A DNA stretch of 64,000 bases from Pseudorasbora parva (taxonomy: Eukaryota > Chordata > Actinopteri > Cypriniformes > Gobionidae), in the NCBI RefSeq assembly GCF_024679245.1, contig NC_090182.1:29281547-29345546 (forward strand), read 5' to 3'. Position 1 is the stretch's first letter; each line of letters starts with the position of its first letter. This document shows positions 12,531-23,696 of the stretch, piece by piece. A program made the position numbers and the translations under genes. Under the pieces are notes generated by a model. It did no database searches. It was not told the origin of the DNA and saw only the letters and a list, made by a program, of their open reading frames with translations.

Positions 12531-13389
12531 CATTGTAAACTGCCCAAAGGTAAAATGGCAATATCAGTCATTGGTTCTTGAATGTCTCGTGACCAAATGT
12601 GATATCATGACTCCTGAACGGTGAGTTTTGATTGCTATATCTCTGTTTACGACTTTAACCCTAGTTCTCAGAAAAGGCAACAAGAGAGAGAGTAAGAATG
12701 TTTAACGTCTGAAAGTTCCTGCATGAAGCACATGAAGCACAAGCAGAATAACTGCATGATGGCGTACTGCAGAAGTTATGAAGGATACCCTGACCAAACA
12801 TCATCATCATCATAACAGTCATAACTTAGACATTTATTTTTGAGAGAACTCAATGTTGCAAACTGTAAACACTTAATGTTAATACCCACTGTGTCATACT
12901 GAACAAATGCCTGTCCTATGTGAATCATGATGAGCAAAAGCTTAGAAAAAACAACAACACATGGAATCCAAATCCAGGCTGTAGAATCTGATAAATGTGT
13001 GCTGAGAGGTCTAGCCTGCCGTATCACACACTTCTTGGAGGGAAATTCCAGAAAACAAAGCCTAAGAGGCAGCTATATACTTGCTGAATAGGGTTTTAGG
13101 CAGAGGAAGGCCATGTACCTCATAAGCCAAAGAAACAGCCTCAACAATCTTCTTCCTTATTCCTTGCTTGGTTGGAACCCTGTCTGGATTAACCAAAGCA
13201 CAACAACAATTGATCATTATTTTATGCAACTGGGCAGAAGGGTGGAAATAACACTCATGTGCCCTAACTGGGCAAAACAAGTTTAGGTTCTCCTGGTCCG
13301 ACATCTATATGAGGAGAAAAGGCCTAGGTGGAACCTTAGGCACATATGCCAAAGAAATGATTGAACCCTACCGGGACCAAACTCTTAGG
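12531..13389. other. unassigned DNA
   Basis: No gene seen. Minus-strand frames at 12776-13027 and 13062-13304 have no recognisable domain. Confidence 0.4.
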
Positions 13390-13909
13390 CTAGAAATCTA
13401 GACACACTCTAGTGGCAGAAAATCTAATGTCGTTAGTGTCGTCTAGCAACTCTCAATACACTTCTGAGCTGTAAAAACTAAACTCTGGTCAGGCCAATCA
13501 CATCGTGTATAGAGTCGATGGGCATGGCTTAACATAATGACGGCAGAGTTGCGATTGCGTGTTACTAGTAAACACAGATGCTGGCGAACGGAGCTCTTTT
13601 GAATCAGCTTTGACCACGACTCTGGAAGACTTGGAGTTAAGATTTTCTCTGAGAAAAGAACAAAGAACGGCACTGAAGTCCTTCTTAAAAAGGGAAGATA
13701 TGTTCGGAGTTTTGCCGACCGGATACGGAGAAAGTTTAATGCCAACTAGCTCCGCTTCACCTTTGTTGCTGTAGTTGGTTGTAGCGCTTTCCAATCGTGT
13801 GCAGAGGGAGTTTGAAAGACAACCGTTTATCCCGCGCCTCGGATTGAGCCCTGTCAATGGTGAGTTTCCAGACCAAACATCTTGATGTGGGTCTGGCTTG
13901 TCAGGCTAG
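13390..13909 (+). mobile_element. repeat carrying a RecQ-like fragment; possible Helitron-like 3' end
   Basis: A 520-bp unit starting near CTAGAAATCTAG and ending with a hairpin (13,868-13,896: CCAGACC pairing with GGTCTGG, inner ACATC with GATGT) followed after 9 bases by CTAG (13,906-13,909). A hairpin placed about ten bases before a CTRR end is the signature of Helitron 3' termini, and Helitrons often carry host gene pieces. The base after CTAG is C instead of the expected T, and the 5' TC end is uncertain, so a MITE of another class stays possible. A second, shorter copy of its middle lies at 17,383-17,582, showing it is a repeat family. Confidence 0.6.
13559..13774 (+). pseudogene. captured RecQ-like helicase fragment (motif 0 and Walker A)
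   Basis: The frame reads ...LRFSLRKEQRTALKSFLKRE, then DMFGVLPTGYGES. This matches the start of the RecQ helicase domain, where a Q-containing motif 0 is followed by Walker A (PTGxGKS). The invariant lysine that binds ATP phosphates is Glu here (PTGYGES), and the frame leaves the family consensus right afterwards and stops, so it cannot act as a helicase. It lies inside the 13,390-13,909 repeat and in the same relative position as in the second copy. It is best read as a gene fragment picked up by a transposon, not a host exon. Confidence 0.7.
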
Positions 13910-14119
13910 CAAACTCTAGGCAAGAGGAGGAAACAGACAGGGCCTGCAGATCTCATACCCTCTTTAGAGAAGTAAACACAAGCAAAAAAAATATAAAATT
14001 AAAAAAGCGCGCTTTAGTGTCAGGAACATCAACAGGCTCAAAGGGTGTCATGGACAACCCCTCCAGAACAACAGCCAAATCGCAGGCCGGAACTCTCGCA
14101 TGACTTGCAGGCTTTAGCA

Positions 14120-15272
14120 AAAAAATACAACCCAGGCTCATTGGAAATACGTGACTCTGCCTACATTTTTGCAACACCCTAATTATCTACCTCCAGGCAC
14201 GTTTACTTGCACTTTTGGGGTAAAACGTTCACCGGAGGGGCTAAGTGGTAATATTTTTTTCTCCATTCCAGATGCACAACATGACACCATGAGATCTCAC
14301 AGAATGAATATTTATAGCATAATTTTATATTTTGGAGTAACTAACTCCACTCCTACCCTAAACCTACCAACAGAGTTGATCTTCATGTTTTAGTCGTTGA
14401 AATGATGATCGCGCCCCTTCGTGATCAGAACACACACGCAGCCGTTCATTCATATTTCTGATTCAAATGATACACAACAAGTTGAATGACGCGATCGGTC
14501 ACGAGACACACGAGAGCCAATGGCATTTTACAATCGAAGCTGACGTAATGATGCAATTGGTCACGAGACACACGACAGCCAATGCTGTCAAAGCTGACGT
14601 GACGTTTCTTCCGGCGGCAATATTTGAAATTTATTATAATCTTTGGCGGATGGATTTGACGTTACTGGTTGCTTTTGGGGATTTTCTTCACACAAATCAA
14701 TCGTTTGGCCTCGGAACACTTGGAATATTTGTAATTTCTGAATAAATGATGTATGCAGTCATATATGCCTGTTATATCCTGTTTTTTATAATACTCAAAT
14801 AGGTAGATTTAGGGAAGGGTTTGAGTAACACGTTCAAATAGTGTCTGAATATGTGTGTCCACAAGGTAAATGGATTCATAAACATACTAAATAGTTTTTT
14901 TGAAAATGTAAAAATGAAGAATGTTTCTTGTGATGGGTAGGTTTAGGGGCTGTGTGTGTGCGGGAGTGTGTGATGGATAGGTTTAGGGGTAGGGGCAGTG
15001 TAGGGGGATAGAATGAAACGGCGTTAATAAACACGCTAAAAAGCGATTATGCGTCTTGATATCACGCCAAAATGGCATACGAATTGGCATGTTATATATA
15101 CGCCATTTCATGACATCAGTCTGGGAATGGAGAAAAAATATTACCACTTAGCGCCTCCGGTGGACGTTTCACCCAAAAAGTACAGGTAAACGTACCTGGA
15201 GGTACATAATTAGGGTGTTGCAAAAATGTAGGCACAGTAACGTCTTTCCAATGAGCCTGGGTTGAAAAAATA
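14120..15272. mobile_element. hAT-like DNA transposon, 1,137 bp, with 8-bp duplication
   Basis: The element proper is 14,128-15,264. It is flanked by perfect AAAAAATA copies at 14,120-14,127 and 15,265-15,272. Its ends are long inverted repeats of about 150 bp: CAACCCAGGCTCATTGGAAA on the left, the same sequence on the minus strand from 15,264, with high identity inward to about 14,280 and 15,110. An 8-bp duplication points to hAT or another 8-bp superfamily. The interior has no transposase but has a partial tandem duplication (GGTCACGAGACACACGA units at about 14,496 and 14,558) and two TAGGTTTAGGG-type units (14,938-15,000). Intact flanks suggest a fairly recent insertion. Confidence 0.88.
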
Positions 15273-15396
15273 GCATCATGTTGGAAATGAGATGCCAAAA
15301 GGTGTCTAACCAATGATCCAATGGACAAAGGTGCCTAGTAAGCAGAGTAAAGGAAGTTAACCTAGAAGAAAAACTAAGCCTTCAACTTCCTTGTCA

Positions 15397-15459
15397 TTAA
15401 ACAGACAATAAGGCTACAACACATTGCCTGTTTTAAACAGACAATAAGGCTACAACTCA
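15397..15459. repeat. direct repeat pair
   Basis: AAACAGACAATAAGGCTACAAC occurs at about 15,397 and again at about 15,435, separated by 17 bases. A small local duplication of unknown meaning. Confidence 0.8.
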
Positions 15460-17382
15460 TCTGTTGGTCTTCTTCCTGGCAGGAACCCATATGCTAAATA
15501 CCTTGATCACTTCAGTCAGGACAAAATAAGTGAGGATGCGAATTAATATATGGTGCAATAAAAAGATGAAAGATGCTCTTTTGATACGGCTTACAAAGTT
15601 CAGTATGTGTTACGTTTACTTGCGTTTTATTAGGCATGGCAATTAGCTTGGCAAGCGGCTTTGAAGCATTGTATTCCCTCTGCATCAGCATCTTATGCGT
15701 TTGCCAATATAAACTATTATCAATGATAGATTGCGGTGAAGCTGCAGGTCACGGGCATAAACAGTGTGTAACTGTTTTCTACAATCAGAGAGTGCAAATC
15801 CGTGTTGCTCTTGTCTCTGTTTAACCTTTCAATGCAACTCGATATCTCAATGTCTCATTTTAGCTGCATTCACATTTTTACCGCACATCTTTATCACTAA
15901 AAACAGACTTTAGACAACGGCTCAATTACATTCTATGCAGGACGCAGCTTTCGGCGGTGCATAAAAGTAAAAAGATATTCCTCTAAAAACACCATCGCAG
16001 AATTGATTTACATTCTAAAAGCCTGTGATATCGCCATATTTGCTTTTCTTCTTTGTGTAATAAGCAGCAGCAAGTAATGCATGATATTTGCTATATTCCT
16101 ATCCCACAACGGACCTGTAAACAAACAAAAGCTGTAGGGGTGGAAAGTAAACACAATCTAAAACAATTGTGCAGACGGACACTATGATGGAACAATGCGT
16201 ATGTATGTTCACTCCCCTCTGTGGCCTGTGTTATTCCTACCTGCCATTATTACTAGTCTTATCGGCTCTTAGGACCTAACCAGAAGCAGAGAGACGGACC
16301 ATGTGTGCAGAGCCGATAAAATAAACATCACACAGGGATCCAGTGATTGTCTATTCCCCTTCTGATCCGGGGCTCGCAACATTTTTCCTACATGCTTCTT
16401 TTAATCTTGACAGCTGCATAATAATGAGATAATAAATTACAGTCACACTGTCCTTTTCCCAAGCTACCTAGGTCACAGGTGAAGACCAAAGGCAACGCCA
16501 AAAAAGACGATTTGAATCATCAATCAGCCCGGCTGTCACTTTGACGGGCACAAAATGCTGTCCAAAGTAACCCAACAGCTGTTCACATAGCTCAGCCTGA
16601 CACTAAATACATTGTCTCATAATATACAATACAAATTAAAATAAATGTATTTTGTTTATTTTATATTTTATTATGTTTTCAATTTTTTTAAGAGTAAAAA
16701 AGGAGATGTTATTAGAATCATTTCTATAGGTTTACGTGACATTGGAGTAATGATGCTGAATTCTGCTTTGCCTCACAAGAATAAATTGCATTTTAAAATA
16801 TATTCAAATAGAAAACCATTGTTTTAAATGGTAAAGAATAACGGTGTGCGTATGAGATGTCTTTCAAATGTTGCCCTGCAAGTTTGTTTTGTCCATCATT
16901 ATAATGGCAATGAGAGGATTTTAAAAGTAGCAAATAGCAAACAAACACAACTGTATCCCATGTGCTTCTGTAAAACTCTGACAGAAACAGACATGCATGC
17001 ACTTGCATCACAGATCAGTTTCTTCATTGTTACATTTTGAATTCTGCTTTTTCGATTTCAATTCACAAGCTTGCAATTCGATTCGATTTTGATTTGATTC
17101 GGATCGATTCAGTATAGATTTATATATATATATATATCAGGTCCAATGCATGACATTTTTTTTTTTTCAAGAAAAACAAATCTCTTAATTGATCCTGTAA
17201 ACTATAGGAGTCAGTTGGTACTAAGTTAGCCTACTATAATATTGAAGGTAAAAAATGAACTGATTCGTATACAAACAATTTAAATTACACTCAATGATTT
17301 TTATAATAATAAAGTTATAATATTAACTTTACAATTACATGATCATATTTCTACTCCAATTAGTTTGAAGTGACTTAAAGTG
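15460..17382. other. unassigned AT-rich DNA
   Basis: No gene seen. A small (TA)n run sits at 17,121-17,138 and a short poly(T) at about 17,157-17,168. The ATTCGATTC-type wording near 17,060-17,115 resembles a degenerate transposon end but has no partner that I could find. Confidence 0.4.
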
Positions 17383-17582
17383 ATGCTTTTCTTTAAGAAA
17401 AGAACATAGAACGGCACTGAAATCACTCTTAAAAAAGGAGGTTGTGTTCTGAGTTTTGCCTATCAATCAAAGTTTAATCTATCAACTGGCTCCGCATCAC
17501 CTTCTTCGTTGCTCTGGTTGGTTGTAGCGCTATCCTATCTTATTGCATGCAGAGGGACTTTGAAAGACAACCGTTTATCCCG
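17383..17582 (+). mobile_element. second, truncated copy of the RecQ-fragment repeat
   Basis: Shares with 13,640-13,840 the stretches AAGAACATAGAACGGCACTG, GGTTGTAGCGCTATCC and GACAACCGTTTATCCCG. Its frame retains SLRKEHRTALKSLLKKE and then, unlike the first copy, SLIYQLAP, a RecQ feature just after Walker A, but the Walker A codons themselves are partly lost (VLPINQ) and a stop interrupts. The 3' hairpin and CTAG end of the first copy are missing. The two copies are broken in different ways, so each preserves what the other lost. Confidence 0.7.
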
Positions 17583-17654
17583 TAAAACATGTTAGATAGA
17601 CTTAGTGGGTTTTGCATCTGAACTCTTCATAATATAAAATTATATATATATGGT

Positions 17655-17992
17655 ATAATGAGTGGTAATGAGTACCAGCTGCATGACACACCGGTCTCGT
17701 CTCGCGGCCATGTGACGGGAGACTAAAAGGAGGAGCAAAGGCAGTGGAAGACGACAGAGGACCAGGCCTGGATTTTATGTTGAGTTTTGTTTACGTTTTC
17801 TTATGTGTGTGTGGGTAGTCGTCCTTGAGGGGCTGCCCACGTTATATTATGTGGGTATTTGCGGGCAGTCGTCCGTGAGGGGCTGCCCGCGGTTTACTTT
17901 CGTTTTGTTTATTTATTTTTACATTAAAAAGTTTTTGAACGTTCGCCGGTTCCCGCCTCCTTCCTTCCCATCTAAGAACTTTGTTACAGTTT
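17655..17992 (+). mobile_element. LTR-like fragment with duplicated hairpin
   Basis: ACACCGGTCTCG, AGGACCAGGCCTGGATTTTATGTT and the ending CGGTTCCCGCCTCCTTC...TTTGTTACA resemble a fish LTR or LTR-derived repeat; a diverged relative of its first half lies at 60,397-60,545. It has a 50-bp direct duplication whose units each contain a hairpin: 17,811-17,840 (GTGGGTAG with CTGCCCAC) and 17,861-17,890 (GCGGGCAG with CTGCCCGC). Limits and class are uncertain; no genes of a retroelement are adjacent. Confidence 0.5.
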
Positions 17993-19200
17993 TTAATACA
18001 AAAAAAGTCAACCTTCAAATAATTATGTTCAGTTATGTGTGGCCTCCTTTTCAGCACAATGCATTATGAACAAGTCCTCCAAATATGAATGATTACAAAT
18101 GCTGCCAAATCAAGCCGGTGCTGGAGATGGGGCTTTAAAACTGTCTGAAGAGCCAGACTCTGGGGAAAGAAGATGGAGAGGCCTTTGAAGGTGGCTAAAA
18201 TTACAGGTTGAAAGATACCTTCTAAAATTATACTTCTCTTTCATTTCATGCTCATGTTTAATTCTAGTGTTCTAGATAACAAATGTCTTTTCTTCCAGTC
18301 ACACCTGAAGATAAATAGAGTCTTTACGATGGGGTCCACAGCTTTTCATAATGTTGGGCTGCTCTTTTTTTACAACACCTATTTCTTTCTGTCCCTCCCT
18401 GCTTCCATGTTTGTGACTCATTCAACAAAACTTCTGTGGCACAGCACATCTGAATAAACAATGGAGCTTGGCATTGGCGAATAGTGTCTGGAAAAAACCA
18501 TTTGTGATAATCCACTCACTGGACTGCATTTTGCTTGTTTAGCTTGATTTTTGTACACTATATGCTGAACATTTTATTTTCTCCTCATCACAATCTAATG
18601 GAAGCCCTCGGGCCATAACCTTGCTATCAGCTACGGAAGAAATGTGGCTTTATGAAGAAAGTTTGGATTTTACACCTTGAGTATAACGTGATTCAGGCCA
18701 TTCTAAATTCTCGCTGAATCACACCGCAGCACTGTATTGCATTGTATAAAAGGAGAGGGAGGCAGATGCACCTCTCCTCCAATCCAGACCGCTTTGCCAC
18801 AAATGGACACATCAATCCTCATTTTACAAGTCACTTCACCTCTTAAAGATTATGGAAATCTAAGGCAATTTCACACAAAGAAAAACACCTTGCTCGGGAG
18901 CACTCAGTGTGAGACACGGTAATGGCCTCTGTGTCCTTGTAGCCTCCGTTAAATGAGCGAAAATGCGAAACATATGAAAAGCGGGAATGTCACCTGAAAA
19001 GGGAGCTTTTCACTTATTTTTCTTCAAAGTCCAGTGAAAAATAATGAATTGAGGTAATTAAAAGTGTGATAAAAAGCAGCTCACCCTTGAAGAAATATTT
19101 AGAAATTATACTCTAAATTCAAAGCTCACAATATAAATGTGATTAATAGGAAATTAATATTAACATTGGAGTAAATAAATAAACAAAGAAACAAAAAAAT
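17993..19200. other. unassigned DNA, possibly with conserved noncoding segments
   Basis: No gene recognised. 18,590-19,030 is of moderate GC, free of obvious repeats and could be conserved noncoding DNA; only cross-species alignment could tell. Confidence 0.35.
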
Positions 19201-20480
19201 GGACACTAAAAAGTGATAGTTCACCCAAAAAAAATGAAATTTAGACCATGATTTACTCCTCAAGCCATCCTAGGTGTAAATGACATGGTTCTTTCAGACG
19301 AATACAATCTGAGTCTCCAAACTTTATAATGGGAGTTTCTGTTTTGCAGTCCATAAAAGTGCATATATCCATCATAAAAAATGGCTCTGGGGGGTTAACC
19401 TGATGTAGTGTACACTGCACAATGTAGTGTTTTTGCAGTAAAATATCCAAAAACCACCCGGCCAGTGTTATATATTTTGTTCAGTTGAGTTCTTACAATA
19501 TCCCAAATGTTTCAAACCATTTGTAAATTGTGAGGAAATTTGCTAGTTTAACCAAGGAGCCGGGACGTCTGAGGGAGTTGCCTGTCATTTCTGCGTCACA
19601 TTTGCTTTAAACCTCGGTTTCTGGTTTTATTCTCCAGAAGCGCTTTACTCTTAGCAGTGTGAACACGTGTCACAGCAGCTACTGATAGAATGCACAGAGT
19701 AACATTATAATATCATTTTAAACACACTTTAATGTATCTGATATGATAAACAGAGCTGCGTGACCAGAAAAGCGGAAAAGGCGCCGGCAACTGTGTCCCG
19801 TCATAATAAAATTTGCGCTGCTCGCGAGGTATGTGTTCGGAAACAATCGCTCCAGCGGCGTTGCTCAGCTACCTCAACACTCAGTCCTGCTCTGTTTTAT
19901 ACTACAGTAACGTTAATAATTGCATCCATGAACATGATTTCCTATCCCGATTCTTTTCCACTGGCTGTGAGGTGAAAACCACATGTCCCAAAATTCTGTG
20001 CTCAAACATGGCGTCATCAATCTATGCCTTTGTTTTGAATAGGCGGTTTCTAGAGGACGGAAAAGTTACATAGTGTAGCTTTAATAATGACCTTCTGAAG
20101 CGAAGCGATGCAATTGTGTAAGAAAACTATCCATATTTAAAACTTTAACACTAAAATAAGGCAGACGCCCTATGCAAATCAACTTGCAGCAAAAGAATAA
20201 CCCCTGACGCAATGTATGACGTAGGATGTCGGAGTATCACAAGCTTTGATGCCTCTCGCAGTTCAAACAAATAGGGCTGGACAACAAACTCAAGCCCCTC
20301 TTCTCTTACATCGAAAATCCTCCGGCATTTCTCTTTAGGAACAATCTTTTCTAATCTTAGATTTCTAAATCATGACCAGTGTTTTCTTTTGCTATCCTCT
20401 TTACTTCTGCATTTGTCAGTATGTCAAATGTCAGGTCAGAGGTTACTCTTTCTCCATAAATCGAGGCCATTAAAAATAAA
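19201..20480. mobile_element. older TTAA-type element, interrupted
   Basis: The left part (AAGTGATAGTTCACCCAAAA... to 19,398) and the part resuming at 20,085 (AATGACCTTCTGAAGCGAAGCG...) read as one repeat split by the 19,399-20,080 element. The left end resembles the AGGGTTAGTTCACCC ends seen elsewhere in this window. No matching right end is seen; it fades near 20,440-20,480. Confidence 0.55.
19399..20080. mobile_element. nested TTAA element (682 bp)
   Basis: Flanked by TTAA on both sides (19,395-19,398 and 20,081-20,084). The right end on the minus strand is AGCTACACTATGTAACTTTT, while the left end (CCTGATGTAGTGTACACTGC...) has decayed. No transposase. Removing it rejoins the host repeat at a single TTAA. 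Confidence 0.75.
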
Positions 20481-21035
20481 AATAAAATAAATAAATAATT
20501 AAACACGAACGCATCACTTTGCTTCAGCAGGCCTTTATTAACTCCCCGTAGCCCTGTGGAACACTCTTATGATGGATATATGCACTTTTATGAACTTTTA
20601 CTGCCATTACAAAGCTTGAAAGAGACAGGATTTTTTTTTATAACTCTGATTGTATTCATCTGAAAGAAGTACATTTGGAGAGAGCAATTTTTGTCTAAAC
20701 CATAAGGAAGCACCAATGAGAAGTACGGTACACACAGAACGATCCCTGTTTTTATTACACTTCAGCAAACAAAACACAAAAGAATCACCCACTAAACCTT
20801 GAGATTATTACTTGTGACATTAGAACAAAACATATGGACAACGGAGCAACATCTCTTTTTGAGTCCATTTCATAAAGATTTTTATTATAACTTCCTTTCA
20901 TGAAAAGAGCTTATTTTTGCTAGTGCAGGCTCATATTGTGTAAATGTAAGCAATTCATTTGGACAGGCACAAATTGCGTGCCGGTAGGACGGCCACTACA
21001 GATGCACTTGTTCGGCCAGAATCAGTTGTGCAAAG
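20481..21035. other. unassigned DNA
   Basis: No gene or repeat that I can support. Confidence 0.4.
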
Positions 21036-21039
21036 TTTA

Positions 21040-21229
21040 TGTACTAAAACTATTTCAGTTGATTTCATATGTTTTAATTTAACTGAAATGAAAAGGTTTA
21101 TGTAATATGTAATATAGATATTTCATTTTTTTCAAAATTAAATTTTTAAGTTCATTAACTTAAAAAAATTGAGGCAACGAGTTACATCAAATTTTTTGAG
21201 TTCTGCTTACTAATTTGGGTTTACAGTGT
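21040..21229. mobile_element. isolated end of a CACTGTAAA/TA-type element
   Basis: The stretch AACTTAAAAAAATTGAGGCAACG...GGGTTTACAGTG ends next to TA (21,229-21,230). Wording and end resemble the right ends of the larger TA elements at 47,379 and 48,093. No left partner is evident within this segment, so it may be a short or truncated relative. Confidence 0.45.
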
Positions 21230-21230
21230 A

Positions 21231-22178
21231 CACACAACCGCACACACTGTGATGAGGTCATGTTATCATTCAATCCAAAGCTTTACTTTTCACTAGGTTT
21301 TAGAAATGTGTTTTGTGCATTACTTATTCAAAATAAATGTCACGTTGGGTTAATATTTTGTTGTACTGTATATAAAAAGTGGCCAAATGCTTTTTTGGGC
21401 CAATAAAGCTGATAAAGGAACCCAATTACACATCTGTTCCTTGATGCATCCCAACACACCATGTGAGTCTGCAGTGGGAAAAAGAGGCCCAGTGAATGAA
21501 CAAGCCTGTGTTGGGGAGCACTTCAGTGATGCATGAGTGCGTCCCGCACTTAGTAGACACTTTAAGACCCCCTCCAGCGCCCCAGCAGCCACAACACTTT
21601 AGCTAATAGACAAAAGAGGCATGGTCAGCGTTATCCAGGGCCATAATAGCACAGCTATGGCAATGATAAATGTGAGGTCACTGCACAAAACAGCAAAAGC
21701 CTTCTCACTTGAGTATCTGACACACTTAGTGAGATCATATTTCAGTGCTATGAGGTACTGCTTGTGCTCCAGGAGTGATGGAGAAAGTCACTGCCATGTT
21801 TCTCTTTATGGGATGTGACAGACAGCTAGTGCACACAGGTCGAGCCATTTGGAACCAAATTCAAAACAGCAGACTGCTTATCGGTTATTAATTGCAATAT
21901 GGGGTTGTCGTTAAATAAATCTTTGTTCTATGCTGTTTGGCAGAGAACAATAAGACATTGTAACATCATTTACTGCTCAAATAATTATTCTGGAGCCATA
22001 TTCATAAAACATTTTAGGACTAAATGTAGCTCCTAACTTGCAGATTAAGAAGAAACTTAAAAATAATTGGTGTGTGAGTCCTAATTAGGACTGTGTCCTA
22101 TCATACTCCCAGCACAATGCAATGCCAAGTGAGTTGCAAGTGTTTTGTGCTAGTTTCAGCCCGACGCAGTTAGGTTGT
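21231..22178. other. unassigned DNA
   Basis: No gene recognised. Short frames at 21350-21592 (minus) and 21621-21818 (plus) show no domain. Confidence 0.4.
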
Positions 22179-22351
22179 TTAAAGGGGGGGTGAAATGCTG
22201 TTTCATGCATACTGATCTTTTTACACTGTTAAAGACATGGAATCCCATACTGAACATGGACAAAGTTTCAAAAGTTAAGGTGGACGTTTGATGGGAGTAT
22301 TTCTTTGTCAAAAATACTACTTCCAGTTAGTCATAAGTTTCGGCAAGTTTT

Positions 22352-22795
22352 TTGCGATCATGCGTCCCCTTTGACGTTAATGGGGGCGGAATTTCCTTGT
22401 ATGGGCCTTACGGACAATTCTACCGGAAGCGCGTGAGAGAGAGAGAGGGAGAGAGCGAAAGCAACAGCCTACGCCCATCAAAGCGCTGGCTTGTAGGCTG
22501 CGCTGCACAGGTGATGTGCACAATTAACAATAACATCAAAAAGTGCATTTTTGGTTGCCAGACCAAGACAGTCCTGCACAGATTCCCCAAAAACCCCACG
22601 GTAAGGCAACAGTGGATGGAATTTGCTTTTCCGGATCAGCAACTGAGTTGCGCGAATGTTTATATCTGTTCGCTGCATTTCGGTGCCGACTGTTTCATAA
22701 ACAAGGCCCAGCTTGACGCCGGATTTTCCAATCGCCTAATGCTGAATGATGGAGCAGTCCCAACGATAAAGGTCCCAACGTTAGAACCGCAGGCT
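22352..22795 (+). CDS. THAP-domain first exon (transposon-borne, partial)
   Basis: An open frame holds a THAP zinc finger, a DNA-binding domain used by P-element and Kolobok-type transposases and by cellular THAP proteins. Counting from the first Met (22,352), the zinc ligands are C65 and C69 (CIFGC) and C106 and H109 (CSLHF). Conserved Trp88 and the closing GAVPTI motif are also present, and HRFPKNP fits the usual helix region. Met55 (22,514), ten residues before the first zinc Cys, is the likelier start. A good splice donor, GTGAGT at 22,796, ends the exon within the frame; downstream exons are missing from this element. The frame has no break, so it is young or was under selection until recently. 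Confidence 0.75.
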
Positions 22796-23296
22796 GTGAG
22801 TAAGACTGCTTCAAATGTCTGTGTTTTTGCCTATGCTCATCAAGTAGCCCAAACATGATCACGTATAGTTACTATATATATTACTATATATAGAAATTGA
22901 TCAATGGAGCATGCGATGTGTAGTGCGTGTACATTTGTTTAGCTGGCCACTATATGTGTAACTTTATGTTTGTGTATTGTAAAAGCACTCCAAACAACAA
23001 TACACAAAGAGGGGGGAAATATGTCGAACTAAATAAGCGCGCTTCTTCATTCAAATGCGCTACTATTCCGTGTCTTTCTATGTAAACACTAACTTAGCCT
23101 GCCGTGCAAAACCAGTCAGCTTAATAACGTTACAATTGTCTACACAAACCACGCGTAAACACACACACACACGTGCACAACTGCACTTCCCACATGTACA
23201 CCTTCAAAGACAAAAATACGACGATATAATTCAAGTATAAATATGTAAATAACACAAGCCGCTAAGCATATTATATAGTTAGTGTATAACTTGTAC

Positions 23297-23406
23297 CACA
23301 TAGAGACGTCCTGCTCTAGTCGTTTTTGCTGCTGCTCCTGTTCAACTGCAGCCTCTGGGTCTGATTCCGGATCATAGATGTATGGCTGTATCTGATTAAA
23401 AGCCAT
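23297..23406 (-). CDS. P2X7-ballast-like first exon (transposon-borne, partial)
   Basis: On the minus strand from the ATG at 23,406 the frame reads MAFNQIQPYIYDPESDPEA, then a Glu/Gln-rich stretch, then RLEQDVSMW. Fish proteins annotated as P2X purinoceptor 7-like (the zinc-binding cytoplasmic ballast domain, without a channel) begin in this style: a QPYxxEPES motif, an acidic run, then a first Trp-Cys pair. A splice donor GTACAAG follows TG of the last codon, so the exon would end in phase 2, allowing TGC (Cys) after joining. The zinc-binding part itself is not in the window. The match is from memory of the family and rests on a short segment. Confidence 0.5.
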
Positions 23407-23696
23407 ATTTTTATTTTGAATAAAGTTTTTCCCGCTGTTAGGGATGACACAGCTTTACGACGCATTCGACTCAACACAATAGCAGCAGCGCGCACACGTC
23501 ATTATTTAGCTCCGCTCACACGATACGCCCCCACCCGCTCGGCTTTTTTCGGAAAGACTCGGAACAGCGCATCTTTCTTATATAATTATTAAAAAAATAA
23601 AGACTTTTCGGAGATATGCAGGATGCAATGCTACTCTATAGGTACTCAAGATTGACATGACACTGACTGAAACTGAGTGTTTCACCCCCCCTTTAA

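Larger units (their letters stand above)
22183..23692. mobile_element. Kolobok-like TTAA transposon with THAP and P2X7-like exons
   Basis: The ends are inverted: AGGGGGGGTGAAATGCTG at the left and AGGGGGGGTGAAACACTC on the minus strand from 23,692. Both flanks are TTAA (22,179-22,182 and 23,693-23,696). TTAA duplications plus a THAP-domain protein point to Kolobok, whose autonomous members combine these features, although piggyBac also uses TTAA. The 1,510-bp element is too short to encode a transposase. It keeps one 5' exon at each end, both pointing inward, which suggests internal deletion of a longer element carrying two convergent genes. Confidence 0.85.
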
